Below, in pieces: positions 1-7,977 of a stretch of DNA of 58,277 bases. The notes under the pieces are model-generated. The model was not told the DNA's origin. It did no database searches and worked only from the letters and a program-made list of their open reading frames with translations. Within the stretch, counting starts at the first letter, position 1, and each line of letters opens with the position of its first letter. Both the position numbers and the translations under genes were made by a program. The stretch spans positions 1-58,277 of the forward strand of contig CAJUKN010000002.1 in assembly GCA_910587485.1 (NCBI GenBank), in the 5' to 3' direction. The stretch is from an uncultured Lachnospira sp. GTDB taxonomy: Bacteria > Bacillota > Clostridia > Lachnospirales > Lachnospiraceae.

Positions 1-25
1 TCACAGGCTTATAGCCGCAGAGCAA

Positions 26-55
26 ACCACCAGCTAAGCTGGTGGTCCTGATTTT
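26..55 (+). terminator. Hairpin, probable terminator of an upstream gene
   Basis: A perfect 9-bp stem (ACCACCAGC at 26-34, GCTGGTGGT at 38-46) with a 3-nt loop is followed by CCTGATTTTTT. It probably ends transcription entering from the left, before the cheV promoter. The gene it serves lies outside the window. A GC-rich hairpin of this kind could also be the end of an IS200/IS605-type element, which cannot be judged without the left flank. Confidence 0.6.
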
Positions 56-67
56 TTATAATTATCA

Positions 68-96
68 TTGAAATGCCATATAAAATTTGTTATAAT
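68..96 (+). promoter_or_regulatory. Sigma-A-type promoter for cheV
   Basis: TTGAAA at 68-73 and TATAAT at 91-96 are separated by exactly 17 nt, a near-consensus vegetative promoter, 44 nt before the cheV start codon. No flagellar sigma-28 signature was noticed. Confidence 0.7.
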
Positions 97-139
97 CAGA
101 TAAGACTATAATGTATATAGTGATTTGGAGGGTATAATT

Positions 140-1036
140 ATGGAAACGAACATTTTGATGGAAAGTGGAACGAATGAGTTAGAAGTTCTTGAGTTTATAG
201 TAGGTAATAATCATTATGGAATTAATGTTGCTAAGATAAAAGAGATTGTACCTTTTAATGTTGTTACACCAGTTCCCAATTCGCATCCAAGTGTGGAAGG
301 CATTTTTATGCCTAGAGATTTAATGATTACAGTTATTGATTTAGCAAGCGTTATTAACGTTGCTCCTTCAGCCGATATGAAGAAAGATATGTTTATTATA
401 ACAAACTTTAACAAGTTAAATGTTGCGTTTCATGTTCATGCAGTTGTTGGAATACATAGAGTTTCATGGGCTGATATTATTACGCCTGATGTTACAGTAA
501 GTTCTGCAGATAGTGGAATTGCAACAGGTATTGTAAAGATTAATGGACAATTAATTATTATTTTGGATTTTGAAAGGATTGTTTCAGATATTAGTCCAGA
601 GACAGGATTAAAGGTTTCTGATATTGAAGCCTTAGAAGGAAGAAAAAGAAGTGATGCACATATTCTTATTGCCGAAGATTCTCCTTTATTGATGGCATTA
701 ATAAGCGAATCGCTTAAAAAGGCAGGATATGTCAATCTTACAACATGTCCTAATGGACAAGTGGCGTGGGATTACATGTGTGATGTCAAAAAGGGTGCTG
801 TTGCAAATGATGTAAAGTGTATTATTACAGATATAGAGATGCCGTTAATGGATGGACATCGTCTAACAAAATTGGTAAAGTCTGATGAAGCCTTAAAAGG
901 AGTACCAGTCATTATTTTTTCATCTTTAATAAATGAGCAAATGCGTATAAAAGGTGAATCTTTGGGTGCAGATGTGCAGTTATCAAAGCCAGAGATTGGT
1001 TCTTTAGTTTCTGAAATTGATAAATTATTAGTGTAA
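140..1036 (+). CDS. cheV: Chemotaxis protein CheV (CheW-like coupling domain plus response receiver)
   Basis: The 298-aa product has a CheW-like domain (about residues 10-150), which couples chemoreceptors to the CheA kinase, and a receiver domain (about 173-298). The receiver shows the acidic pair E179/D180 (in LIAEDSP), the phospho-acceptor D231 in ITDIEMP, and a lysine in a SKPEI motif. This order is the CheV layout, and CheV acts at the receptor arrays in adaptation. The reading frame stays open to a TTG at 125, but ATG 140 is preferred because GGAGGG lies just upstream. It stands alone with its own promoter, away from other chemotaxis genes here. It implies a motile organism. Confidence 0.93.
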   Translation: METNILMESGTNELEVLEFIVGNNHYGINVAKIKEIVPFNVVTPVPNSHPSVEGIFMPRDLMITVIDLASVINVAPSADMKKDMFIITNFNKLNVAFHVHAVVGIHRVSWADIITPDVTVSSADSGIATGIVKINGQLIIILDFERIVSDISPETGLKVSDIEALEGRKRSDAHILIAEDSPLLMALISESLKKAGYVNLTTCPNGQVAWDYMCDVKKGAVANDVKCIITDIEMPLMDGHRLTKLVKSDEALKGVPVIIFSSLINEQMRIKGESLGADVQLSKPEIGSLVSEIDKLLV

Positions 1037-1092
1037 GTATTTTATGGTATTGAATAAAATGTAAAATAAAATTTTTGATACAGATGATTTTG

Positions 1093-1124
1093 ATACTCCG
1101 TAGATGCTGCGGAGTATTTTATAT
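1093..1124 (+). terminator. Terminator hairpin after cheV
   Basis: ATACTCCG (1093-1100) pairs with CGGAGTAT (1110-1117), followed by TTTATATA. The 8-bp stem with a moderate U-rich tail lies 57 nt after the cheV stop. Confidence 0.6.
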
Positions 1125-1148
1125 AATAAAAATGGTCATTTGAAATTT

Positions 1149-1282
1149 AACCTCATCAAGAAAATTCCCCACTTCAATACCGCAGAGACATAAGTGGTAG
1201 GTGAGGACTTGTGCTGCGATAGCAGATAGATGGTTATGAGTAAGTAGCATAGCAGATTGCGGATATCCGCTTTGACTAACAA
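1149..1282 (+). repeat. Dispersed intergenic repeat, long form (copy 1)
   Basis: Starts AACCTCATCAAG, then a hairpin-forming block (CCCCACTT pairing with AAGTGG), then GCGATAGCAGATAGATGG, GTTATGAGTAAGTAG, and the dyad GCGGAT-ATCCGC, ending TTTGACTAACAAG. A closely similar sequence lies at 40095-40224. Shorter forms lie at 6305, 26998, 44002 (inverted), 48347, 54034 and 55303. The unit fills the gap between cheV and the next gene. Confidence 0.8.
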
Positions 1283-1325
1283 GTATTTTTTTATGACATT
1301 TTACTAAATTGGAGTAAGGTTTATA

Positions 1326-1829
1326 ATGGATTTATATAAAGAAATCATAGAATCATTTATTAACGCTGATAAGGTATTGATAGGTATAGGGACAGGAGTC
1401 AATAAACCAGATGAAAAAATTATTCATTTTTATAATGGATATTTAGAAAAAAAGGATTGGTTTATCATTACTTCAAGAACAGATAATCTTTTTTCAGATT
1501 TATCAATAGGTGAAAAAAGAGTATGTAATGTACTATTAGAAAATAATGAAAAACAGTGGGAATTATATAATAAATGGTTATCTGGCACTTTAAATAAAAA
1601 GTTGTTGATTGTTGAGCTTGGTGAAGATTTTAGCAGACCACATATATTTAGGTGGCCATTTGAAAAAATAGTTTTTATTAATAAATTATCAACATTATAT
1701 AGAATAAATGAGAAATTTTATCAATTGCCTGAAAATATTGGTGACAGGGCATATGGATATAAAATCAATGTTAATAATTTTATTGAGGAATTAATGAAAA
1801 TGCTTAAAGATAGAAATGTTATTTGTTAA
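1326..1829 (+). CDS. Short SIR2-like protein, function unknown
   Basis: A 167-aa protein with SIR2-like features. VLIGIGTGVN near the N terminus resembles the glycine-rich NAD-binding loop, and WFIITSRTDNLF resembles the sirtuin TxNxD segment, with N replaced by R. It is much shorter than a normal sirtuin (about 240 aa). The catalytic histidine region and the four zinc-binding cysteines are not visible, so it may bind a nucleotide without deacetylating. The ATG follows GGAGTAAGG at ideal spacing. The family call is my pattern reading, not an alignment; an unrelated Rossmann-like protein is possible. Confidence 0.5.
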   Translation: MDLYKEIIESFINADKVLIGIGTGVNKPDEKIIHFYNGYLEKKDWFIITSRTDNLFSDLSIGEKRVCNVLLENNEKQWELYNKWLSGTLNKKLLIVELGEDFSRPHIFRWPFEKIVFINKLSTLYRINEKFYQLPENIGDRAYGYKINVNNFIEELMKMLKDRNVIC

Positions 1830-1851
1830 ATTCAAATAAATATGTTATAAT
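1823..1851 (+). promoter_or_regulatory. Promoter overlapping the stop of the SIR2-like gene
   Basis: TTGTTA (1823-1828), a 17-nt spacer and TATAAT (1846-1851). It would drive the charged membrane protein and hisH. Confidence 0.55.
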
Positions 1852-1890
1852 TATTCATATTATTTTACAAAAACGGGAGTAAATAAAATT

Positions 1891-3489
1891 ATGGCTGGTG
1901 CAGATGAAGAAAATTATCTGGATAATCTATTAAGTTCAGTTGGTGATGAGACAGAGTCTAATGAAAATAGCGAATCACCTACAAGCAATAATAATGCTGA
2001 TACATATAATGCTGATAACAATACAAGTAAAGAAACACAAAAAGAAGAGAATATGAATCTGGATTTGAGTGAACCAGATTTGTCAGAGAGTGATTTAGAG
2101 AGATTAGAAAGTATGAAATTAGATTCTATTATTGAACAGGTTACATCAGATGATGTATCTGTTGAGGAATTGTTAAATGATGATGTAAGTAATACTTCTA
2201 AGGAATCAAAGGAAAATAGTGCAGTTGTTGATAAAGAAGATAATAAAACAACTCACACAGCAAATAATGAAAATGAAAATGTTGCTGCAATCAACAATGA
2301 AGCAATTAACAAGAATAGTAATCAAGATGTTAATAATACAAGTGATATACAATTAGATATTATTGAGGATATTGATAGCAAGGGAAAAAAGCGCAGTAAG
2401 AAAGAAAAGAAAAAAGGCTTAATAGCTGCACTTAAAAATATTTTCTTTGAAGATGTTGATGAAGAGGTTAAAGTTTCTGTTGAGGGGGCAAATACAGATA
2501 CCAATTCAAGTGATGGAAAGAAGAATAAAAAAGATAAAAAATCTAAAAAAGAAAGTAAGAAGACTCAACAAGAAGATAAAGCAGGTAATGATTCTGTTGA
2601 AGCTGATAAAGAGTCTGATAAACCAATGGATGAAAATCAACAATTATTAGATGAAATGTATGGTGATAAAGATAATTTAGATGAAAATATTGCACCAAAA
2701 AAAGGTTTGTTTGCAAAGATTCGATATAGACTTCAACAGTATAAGCAAAAGAGCGAGGAAGAGGAACGGTTAGAAGAAGAAGCAGAAATTGCAGACCAAG
2801 ATAAGAAGAAAAAGCTTAAAGAACAAAAGACAAAAGAAAAAGCTGATAAAAAGGAAGAAGCCAAAAAAGCGAAGGAAGAAAAAGCAAAAGAAAAGGCAGA
2901 AAAAGAGAAAAAACCTAAAAAAGAAAAGCCTAAGAAAGAAAAGAAAGTAAAACCAGCACCAAAGCCAGGTGATATATTAAAGATTAAGCCAAAATCAATG
3001 GTATTTTTTGTATTGTTTATTGCAGGCGTTGTTGTTTTAATTATACTTTTTAACTCAGCTTTTCATTATAATAAGAATGTAAGTGAGGCAAAAGGTTATA
3101 TTGAATCAGGAAATTATGCTAAAGCGTATCAAAGGCTTTCAGGATTGTCTCTTAGAAAAAATGATGAGTCCTTGTTAAGGCAAGTGTCTGTTATTATGTT
3201 TGTTCAAAGACAGACAGAATCATATAATAACTATATGCAGCTTGATATGAAAGACCAAGCTTTAAATTCTTTGGTAAAAGGTCTTGAACGATACAAAGAA
3301 TATTATAGGGAAGCAGAGGAATTAGGTATTGCTTCTCATCTTGATTCTGAAAAAGAAACGATTTTGGGATATTTTAAGAGTACCTATAATATGTCAGAAG
3401 AAGATGCAAATAAACTTGTGCAGCTTAAAGAGACCGATTTTGTATCATATTATGCTTCTTTAGTAAAGTATAGAAAGGCAAAAGAATGA
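1891..3489 (+). CDS. Highly charged single-pass membrane protein, unknown function
   Basis: The 532-aa protein has a low-complexity N-terminal two thirds. An acidic, Asn/Ser-rich stretch (residues 1-150) is followed by long Lys/Glu-rich, probably coiled-coil segments (about 165-365). One transmembrane helix follows (about 370-392, VFFVLFIAGVVVLIIL). The C-terminal 140 residues look like TPR-type helical hairpins (an ESGNYAKAYQRL motif). With no signal peptide, the charged part should be cytoplasmic and the helical tail outside. The ATG follows CGGGAG. Its end overlaps the hisH start by 4 nt (ATGA), so translation is coupled. I do not recognise a family; repetitive Lys/Glu sequence makes homology calls unreliable. 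Confidence 0.8.
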   Translation: MAGADEENYLDNLLSSVGDETESNENSESPTSNNNADTYNADNNTSKETQKEENMNLDLSEPDLSESDLERLESMKLDSIIEQVTSDDVSVEELLNDDVSNTSKESKENSAVVDKEDNKTTHTANNENENVAAINNEAINKNSNQDVNNTSDIQLDIIEDIDSKGKKRSKKEKKKGLIAALKNIFFEDVDEEVKVSVEGANTDTNSSDGKKNKKDKKSKKESKKTQQEDKAGNDSVEADKESDKPMDENQQLLDEMYGDKDNLDENIAPKKGLFAKIRYRLQQYKQKSEEEERLEEEAEIADQDKKKKLKEQKTKEKADKKEEAKKAKEEKAKEKAEKEKKPKKEKPKKEKKVKPAPKPGDILKIKPKSMVFFVLFIAGVVVLIILFNSAFHYNKNVSEAKGYIESGNYAKAYQRLSGLSLRKNDESLLRQVSVIMFVQRQTESYNNYMQLDMKDQALNSLVKGLERYKEYYREAEELGIASHLDSEKETILGYFKSTYNMSEEDANKLVQLKETDFVSYYASLVKYRKAKE

Positions 3490-4091
3490 TAGCAATAATT
3501 GATTATGATGCAGGTAATTTAAAAAGTGTTGAAAAGGCGTTTATTTCTTTGGGACAGGAAATATTAGTAACAAGAGATTCCAGTGAAATCATAGAGGCTG
3601 AAAAAATTGTTTTGCCGGGTGTTGGTTCGTTTGGTGATGCAATGAATAATTTAGACCATTTAGGATTGATTGATACGATTAAAACAGTAGTACATAAAGG
3701 AATACCATTTTTAGGAATTTGTTTGGGATTGCACCTTCTTTTTGAGAAAAGCGAAGAAGCACCAGATGTTGAGGGACTTTCCTTATTAGAAGGTGAAATT
3801 TTAAAAATTCCTGCACAAAAAGGACTTAAAATTCCTCATATGGGGTGGAATTCATTAGATGTAAAACAAGGTTCTAAACTATTTCATGGAATGGAAAAGT
3901 CACCATATGTTTATTTTGTTCATTCTTATTATTTAAAGGCAGCGGATGAAAACATTGTGTCTGCTTCAACAGAATATTCAACACATATTCATGCTTCAGT
4001 TGAAAAAGATAATTTATTTGCCTGTCAGTTTCATCCAGAAAAAAGCAGTACTGTAGGATTAAAGATACTTTCAAATTTTGCTGATTTATAA
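3486..4091 (+). CDS. hisH: Imidazole glycerol phosphate synthase, glutamine amidotransferase subunit
   Basis: The 201-aa product is normal for HisH. The class I amidotransferase triad is visible: nucleophile C79 in LGICLGLH, and H183 and E185 in FHPEKS. HisH hydrolyses glutamine and channels ammonia to HisF, which makes imidazole glycerol phosphate and AICAR in histidine synthesis. The start overlaps the stop of the preceding membrane-protein gene (ATGA). hisF follows after a 144-nt gap. No other his genes are in the window, so the pathway is split across the chromosome. Confidence 0.95.
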   Translation: MIAIIDYDAGNLKSVEKAFISLGQEILVTRDSSEIIEAEKIVLPGVGSFGDAMNNLDHLGLIDTIKTVVHKGIPFLGICLGLHLLFEKSEEAPDVEGLSLLEGEILKIPAQKGLKIPHMGWNSLDVKQGSKLFHGMEKSPYVYFVHSYYLKAADENIVSASTEYSTHIHASVEKDNLFACQFHPEKSSTVGLKILSNFADL

Positions 4092-4163
4092 TGTCTAAAT
4101 TACAGAGCTGTTGTTTGACTAGGCTGGTGTAAAAAATAAATTGTTTTATATGTCAAATAAGGC

Positions 4164-4193
4164 TTGACTAACAAGTTTGTGCTTGTGTATAAG
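4164..4193 (+). promoter_or_regulatory. Possible hisF promoter in the hisH-hisF gap
   Basis: TTGACT (4164-4169), an 18-nt spacer and TATAAG (4188-4193). The GCTTGACTAACAAG string is shared with the end of the dispersed repeat at 1271-1282, so a repeat fragment may have supplied the -35 element. Confidence 0.4.
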
Positions 4194-4235
4194 CAAGCTA
4201 TTTAGAGTTTGCGGATTCAAGAATGGGAGATTTAT

Positions 4236-5000
4236 ATGTTTACAAAAAGAATTATACCATGTCTGGATTGTAAAGATGGAAGAGTGGTTAAAGGAACTAG
4301 TTTTTTAAATTTGCGTGATGCCGGAGACCCTATTGAAGTTGCTTCAATGTATGACAAAGCAGGAGCTGATGAAGTGGTTTTTTTGGATATTACCGCTTCC
4401 AGTGATGGAAGAAATACAACAGTAGATTTGGTTAGAAAGGTTGCTGAGAGGCTGTTTATTCCATTTACAGTTGGTGGAGGGATAAGAACGGTTGATGATT
4501 TTAAGGCGTTGCTTCGAGAAGGAGCAGACAAGATATCTGTTAATTCGGCTGCTATTATGAATCCAACTTTAATAAGTGAAGCTGCTGATAAGTTTGGAAG
4601 TCAATGCGTTGTTGTAGCCATTGATGCAAAAAGGCGTGAAGATGGAAGTGGCTGGAGTGTATATAAAAACGGTGGAAGAGTTGATATGTATATGGATGCC
4701 ATTGAATGGGCAATGAAAGCAGAAAAACTTGGAGCTGGTGAGATACTCTTGACAAGTATGGATTGTGATGGTAATAAATCAGGATATGATATTGAATTAA
4801 CTAGAATGGTTGCCGAGCATGTTTCAATACCCGTTATTGCCTCTGGTGGTGCTGGTGATAAGCAAGATTTTTATGACGTATTTGTTGAGGGAAAAGCGGA
4901 TGCAGCTCTTGCCGCTTCATTATTTCATTACAAAGAGCTTGATATTATGGATTTAAAGTACTATTTAAAAAAGAAAAATATTTCAATGAGGATGATTTAA
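4236..5000 (+). CDS. hisF: Imidazole glycerol phosphate synthase, cyclase subunit
   Basis: A 254-aa TIM-barrel protein. The family's catalytic aspartates are at the standard positions: D11 (IIPCLD) and D130 (VVAID). The phosphate-binding GGGIRT (80-85) and the ASGGAG loop near the C terminus are present. The frame is open from a TTG at 4209, but ATG 4236 after GGGAG gives the family's usual MFTKRIIPCLD start. It partners HisH encoded just upstream. ung follows after 2 nt, so the two are probably co-transcribed. Confidence 0.95.
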   Translation: MFTKRIIPCLDCKDGRVVKGTSFLNLRDAGDPIEVASMYDKAGADEVVFLDITASSDGRNTTVDLVRKVAERLFIPFTVGGGIRTVDDFKALLREGADKISVNSAAIMNPTLISEAADKFGSQCVVVAIDAKRREDGSGWSVYKNGGRVDMYMDAIEWAMKAEKLGAGEILLTSMDCDGNKSGYDIELTRMVAEHVSIPVIASGGAGDKQDFYDVFVEGKADAALAASLFHYKELDIMDLKYYLKKKNISMRMI

Positions 5001-5002
5001 TT

Positions 5003-5683
5003 ATGACAATGATTGACAATGATTGGCTTGAAGCCATTGGAGATGAATTTAAAAAAAATTACTACAAAGAGTTATATGAATTTGTAAAAGAAGAGTATAA
5101 CACAAATACCGTTTATCCGTTACCAGATGATATTTTTAATGCGTTTCATTTAACGCCGTTAAGTGAAGTAAAAGTATTGATATTAGGACAAGACCCATAC
5201 CATGAAGAAAATCAAGCACATGGTTTAAGTTTTTCTGTTCCTGAAAATCAAAAAGTAATACCACCTTCACTTAAAAATATATATAAAGAATTAAAGGAAG
5301 ATTGTGGCTACTATGTACCAGACAATGGTAATTTAGTAAAATGGGCTAAACAAGGTGTATTATTGCTTAATACAGTGTTGACTGTTCGCGCACATGCAGC
5401 ATTTTCACATAAGGATAAAGGCTGGGAGCAATTTACCGATGCCGTTATTCAGGCTGTTAATGACCAAGATAGACCGATTGTCTATATGTTATGGGGAACA
5501 CCTGCACAAAAGAAAAAATCAATGTTGAACAATCCAAAACATTTGGTTTTGACAGCACCACACCCAAGTCCACTGTCTGCCCATAGAGGATTTTTTGGCT
5601 GTAAGCATTTTAGTCAGACTAATGAATTTTTAAAGAATAATGGATTAGAGGAAATCGATTGGCAGATAGAAAATATAAGATAA
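5003..5683 (+). CDS. ung: Uracil-DNA glycosylase, family 1
   Basis: A 226-aa protein with the water-activating motif GQDPYHEE (catalytic D64) and the DNA-intercalation loop HPSPLSAHRGFFG. It removes uracil from DNA to start base-excision repair. Length and motifs are normal. The start lies 3 nt after the hisF stop, and GAGGATGA at the end of hisF serves as the ribosome site. ATG 5009 is an alternative start. Confidence 0.96.
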   Translation: MTMIDNDWLEAIGDEFKKNYYKELYEFVKEEYNTNTVYPLPDDIFNAFHLTPLSEVKVLILGQDPYHEENQAHGLSFSVPENQKVIPPSLKNIYKELKEDCGYYVPDNGNLVKWAKQGVLLLNTVLTVRAHAAFSHKDKGWEQFTDAVIQAVNDQDRPIVYMLWGTPAQKKKSMLNNPKHLVLTAPHPSPLSAHRGFFGCKHFSQTNEFLKNNGLEEIDWQIENIR

Positions 5684-5771
5684 AAAACTATTATATAGAC
5701 AAGACAGCAAGCTGTATGTTAATGATATTAACAATAAATTAAAATGAACAAGATGACAGGAGAATTGCTTT

Positions 5772-6314
5772 ATGGGGTGTTTGGCTGTTTTATTTGCTTT
5801 GAATGAACAGGATGTAGAAAAATTAAGATTGGTAAAAAGAGAAGAACGTTCGGATTATATGTACAAAGAAATTGAAGATATATTTTTTGATAAGTATCCA
5901 GAATATACATGTGAATTAGATAAGTCGTGGGACGCTATGCATCGAATGTTAACAGATGGAAATCTTAATTTTGAAAATGAATTTCAACCGTTATGCAATG
6001 TGATTTTTGGTGGGGAATTTCTGTATGGACTTGTGCGTGAACCTTCTGGAGAAGTTATAACACCACAGGAAGAAGACGATGAGTTTATGATTTTAAAAAC
6101 ACCAGAGCAAGTAGTCGAAATAGCAAAAGTACTTCCAGAACGAACAAAAGCCGAATGTCGTGAATGCTATAATAGAATTGATGAAGAAGATTATGGTTTT
6201 CCACTAGATGAGGAAGATTTTGAATACACATGGGAATATCTCCAAGATAGTTTAGATTTTTGGAAAAAAGCGGCAGAAGAAAAAAGATATGTATTGTTCA
6301 CTGTTGATAGATAG
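5772..6314 (+). CDS. DUF1877 (YfbM-like) protein
   Basis: A 180-aa acidic protein. The N-terminal MGCLAVLFALNEQDVEKL and the ELDKSWDAMHRMLTDG segment match the DUF1877 pattern (an MGM start and a DKSWxxIHxLLTG segment). The function of the family is unknown. GACAGGAGA lies before the ATG. It ends in a strong terminator after a short copy of the dispersed repeat. It marks the last conserved-type gene before the accessory region. Confidence 0.75.
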   Translation: MGCLAVLFALNEQDVEKLRLVKREERSDYMYKEIEDIFFDKYPEYTCELDKSWDAMHRMLTDGNLNFENEFQPLCNVIFGGEFLYGLVREPSGEVITPQEEDDEFMILKTPEQVVEIAKVLPERTKAECRECYNRIDEEDYGFPLDEEDFEYTWEYLQDSLDFWKKAAEEKRYVLFTVDR

Positions 6315-6361
6315 TTGTTATGAGCAAGTAGTGTAACAAATTGTGAATATTCACTTTGACA
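6305..6361 (+). repeat. Dispersed repeat, short form (copy at the DUF1877 stop)
   Basis: GATAGATAGTTGTTATGAGCAAGTAG... and ...TTGTGAATATTCACTTTGACA correspond to the right half of the 1149-1282 repeat. It overlaps the last codons and stop of the preceding gene. Its terminal TTGACA (6356-6361) stands 17 nt from TATAAG (6379-6384), a promoter-like arrangement, but the terminator at 6384 follows at once. Confidence 0.65.
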
Positions 6362-6383
6362 AAGTAAATAATTTTTTTTATAA

Positions 6384-6420
6384 GATTCCTATACCAATAA
6401 TGGTATAGGGGTCTTTTTTT
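6384..6420 (+). terminator. Strong intrinsic terminator after the DUF1877 gene
   Basis: A stem of about 13 bp including two G-U pairs (6384-6396 with 6401-6413, core CCTATACCA/TGGTATAGG), a 4-nt loop and seven T. It insulates the accessory cassette that starts at 6475. Confidence 0.85.
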
Positions 6421-6474
6421 GTGTGTAGGATATATCAGAAAATTTGTTGATTTTAAAATAATTTATAATTAATA

Positions 6475-6503
6475 TTGACAAATTTTCGGGGGGGGGGTAG
6501 AAT
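6475..6503 (+). promoter_or_regulatory. Promoter with a G10 homopolymer spacer, probably phase-variable
   Basis: TTGACA (6475-6480, perfect -35) and TAGAAT (6498-6503, -10) are separated by exactly 17 nt: AATTTTC plus ten G (6488-6497). AT-rich sequence resembling an UP element precedes it. Slippage in the G tract would change the -35/-10 spacing. Poly-G runs of this length are rare in low-GC DNA. The present length gives the optimal spacer, predicting an ON state. The first good start codon downstream is ATG 6604. Confidence 0.75.
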
Positions 6504-6603
6504 ACAAAAAAGCAATACTTATATACAAATAATAGAAAATAAGTATTTTTATATTTTGTTATTATTTATATATAATAAAATTTATGAAAGGAAAATAGAA
6601 AAT

Positions 6604-6813
6604 ATGGGAGAGATTCTTGTAATAGCTTATATAATATGGGCAATATATTCTGGATATAAGGTGATTTCTGGAAGAAGTGAATGGCTTGATAAAAAAGCTC
6701 CAGTTAATATGATAGTTAAAGGAATTTTGAGTCTTATAATTGGATGTTTTGTTGCATTGTTTTATCTGATTTATTTAATCTTGAAATTTCTTGGGTTTAT
6801 GTCAAAAGGATAA
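6604..6813 (+). CDS. Small two-helix membrane protein, unknown
   Basis: A 69-aa protein with two hydrophobic helices (about residues 3-20 and 36-64) separated by a short charged loop (SGRSEWLDKKAPVN). The frame is open from 6475, but that stretch is the promoter itself, so the ATG at 6604 after GAAAGGAAAA is the realistic start. It is the first gene behind the G-tract promoter. No family recognised. It could be a holin-like peptide, a small membrane regulator or an immunity-type protein; nothing in the sequence decides. Confidence 0.65.
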   Translation: MGEILVIAYIIWAIYSGYKVISGRSEWLDKKAPVNMIVKGILSLIIGCFVALFYLIYLILKFLGFMSKG

Positions 6814-6977
6814 AAATTTGCAATTAACATTATTATATTACAAACTGTAAGGAGTTATTTAATAATAAAAATATGCTATATTTGTTTAGCTTTTGACGTT
6901 TTGCAAATGAATAGGAAATAAACAAGAAAGGAAAAGTGTAATGAATTTTATATAAAGGCATTATACAAATTTTTATA

Positions 6978-7865
6978 ATGATAAATATTAAAGAATACTT
7001 AAAAAATGTGTATGAATTAGAGAAATCCTTGTATGGACAAAAAATGCTTTTAACGAGAATGAATAAACAAATTAATATTATAAATGGATATAAAGAAGAA
7101 GAACATGATATTTATAAAGAAGAACAAATTTTAACAACAGATGACTTAGGAATGATTGGTGGTGTAACTATGATAGGTGCAATAATAGGTGCAATAATAG
7201 GTGTTTTTGCTGATTCTCCAGAGAGTTTTATAGCTTCTATTATTGGTGTTGCGTTTATAGCTTTTGTTGGAATAACTGGTTTAGTTATTTGGATTTGTAT
7301 AGATACAGCAAGGTGCAATAAAGAGAATAAAGAAAATATAGAAGAGATGAATGAAGAAATAGATAGAAGAAATGAACAATTACATATTACCAAAAAGAAA
7401 CAAATAGATATTATTCAAGCAGAATACAATATATTATATACTGAATATAAACATACAAATGATATTTTAAATTCGTATTATGAAAAGAATATTATATTTG
7501 TTAAGTATCGTAATTTTGTTGCGGTTAGTTCGTTTTATGAATATTTTATGTCAGGAAGATGTGTTGCCTTTGAGGGACATGAAGGTGCATATAATATATA
7601 TGAAAATGAGATAAGATTAAATGTAGTGATTCAAAAATTAGATGATGTAATTCAAAAATTAGACCAAATTCAAGATAATCAATATATGTTGTATAGTGCA
7701 ATCCAAGAATGTAATAAAAAAATTACAAAATTATCACAAGTTACATCTGATGTAACAAATAAACTTCAAGATATATCACAAAATGCTGAAATATCAGCAT
7801 ATTATAATGGCATAACAGCATTAAATACTACAGCCATAAAATGGCTGGAATTTAGTCAAATTTAA
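6978..7865 (+). CDS. Coiled-coil membrane protein, unknown
   Basis: A 295-aa protein. A charged N-terminal helix (1-50) is followed by two adjacent transmembrane segments (about 57-77 and 83-107, Gly/Ile-rich, containing the repeated GAIIGAIIG). A coiled coil follows (about 112-160), then a short globular part containing SGRCVAFEGHEGAYNIYE, then a C-terminal coiled coil with the heptad-like repeat VIQKLDDVIQKLDQI. Both ends are predicted cytoplasmic. The ATG at 6978 lacks a clear Shine-Dalgarno, so the start is uncertain. It follows the small membrane gene in the same direction with no evident terminator between. Family not recognised. Confidence 0.7.
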   Translation: MINIKEYLKNVYELEKSLYGQKMLLTRMNKQINIINGYKEEEHDIYKEEQILTTDDLGMIGGVTMIGAIIGAIIGVFADSPESFIASIIGVAFIAFVGITGLVIWICIDTARCNKENKENIEEMNEEIDRRNEQLHITKKKQIDIIQAEYNILYTEYKHTNDILNSYYEKNIIFVKYRNFVAVSSFYEYFMSGRCVAFEGHEGAYNIYENEIRLNVVIQKLDDVIQKLDQIQDNQYMLYSAIQECNKKITKLSQVTSDVTNKLQDISQNAEISAYYNGITALNTTAIKWLEFSQI

Positions 7866-7977
7866 ACTTTACATATATTTCTTTAATATAAATATTATAT
7901 AAGAAAATGAATTATTTAAGAAATTTTTGTCACTGATGTTATAAAATAAAAATTTATGCTTATATAAAATTATAATT

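Noticed and set aside
6356..6384. Promoter from the repeat end (TTGACA-N17-TATAAG)
   Set aside because: A strong terminator follows immediately, so a productive transcript is unlikely.
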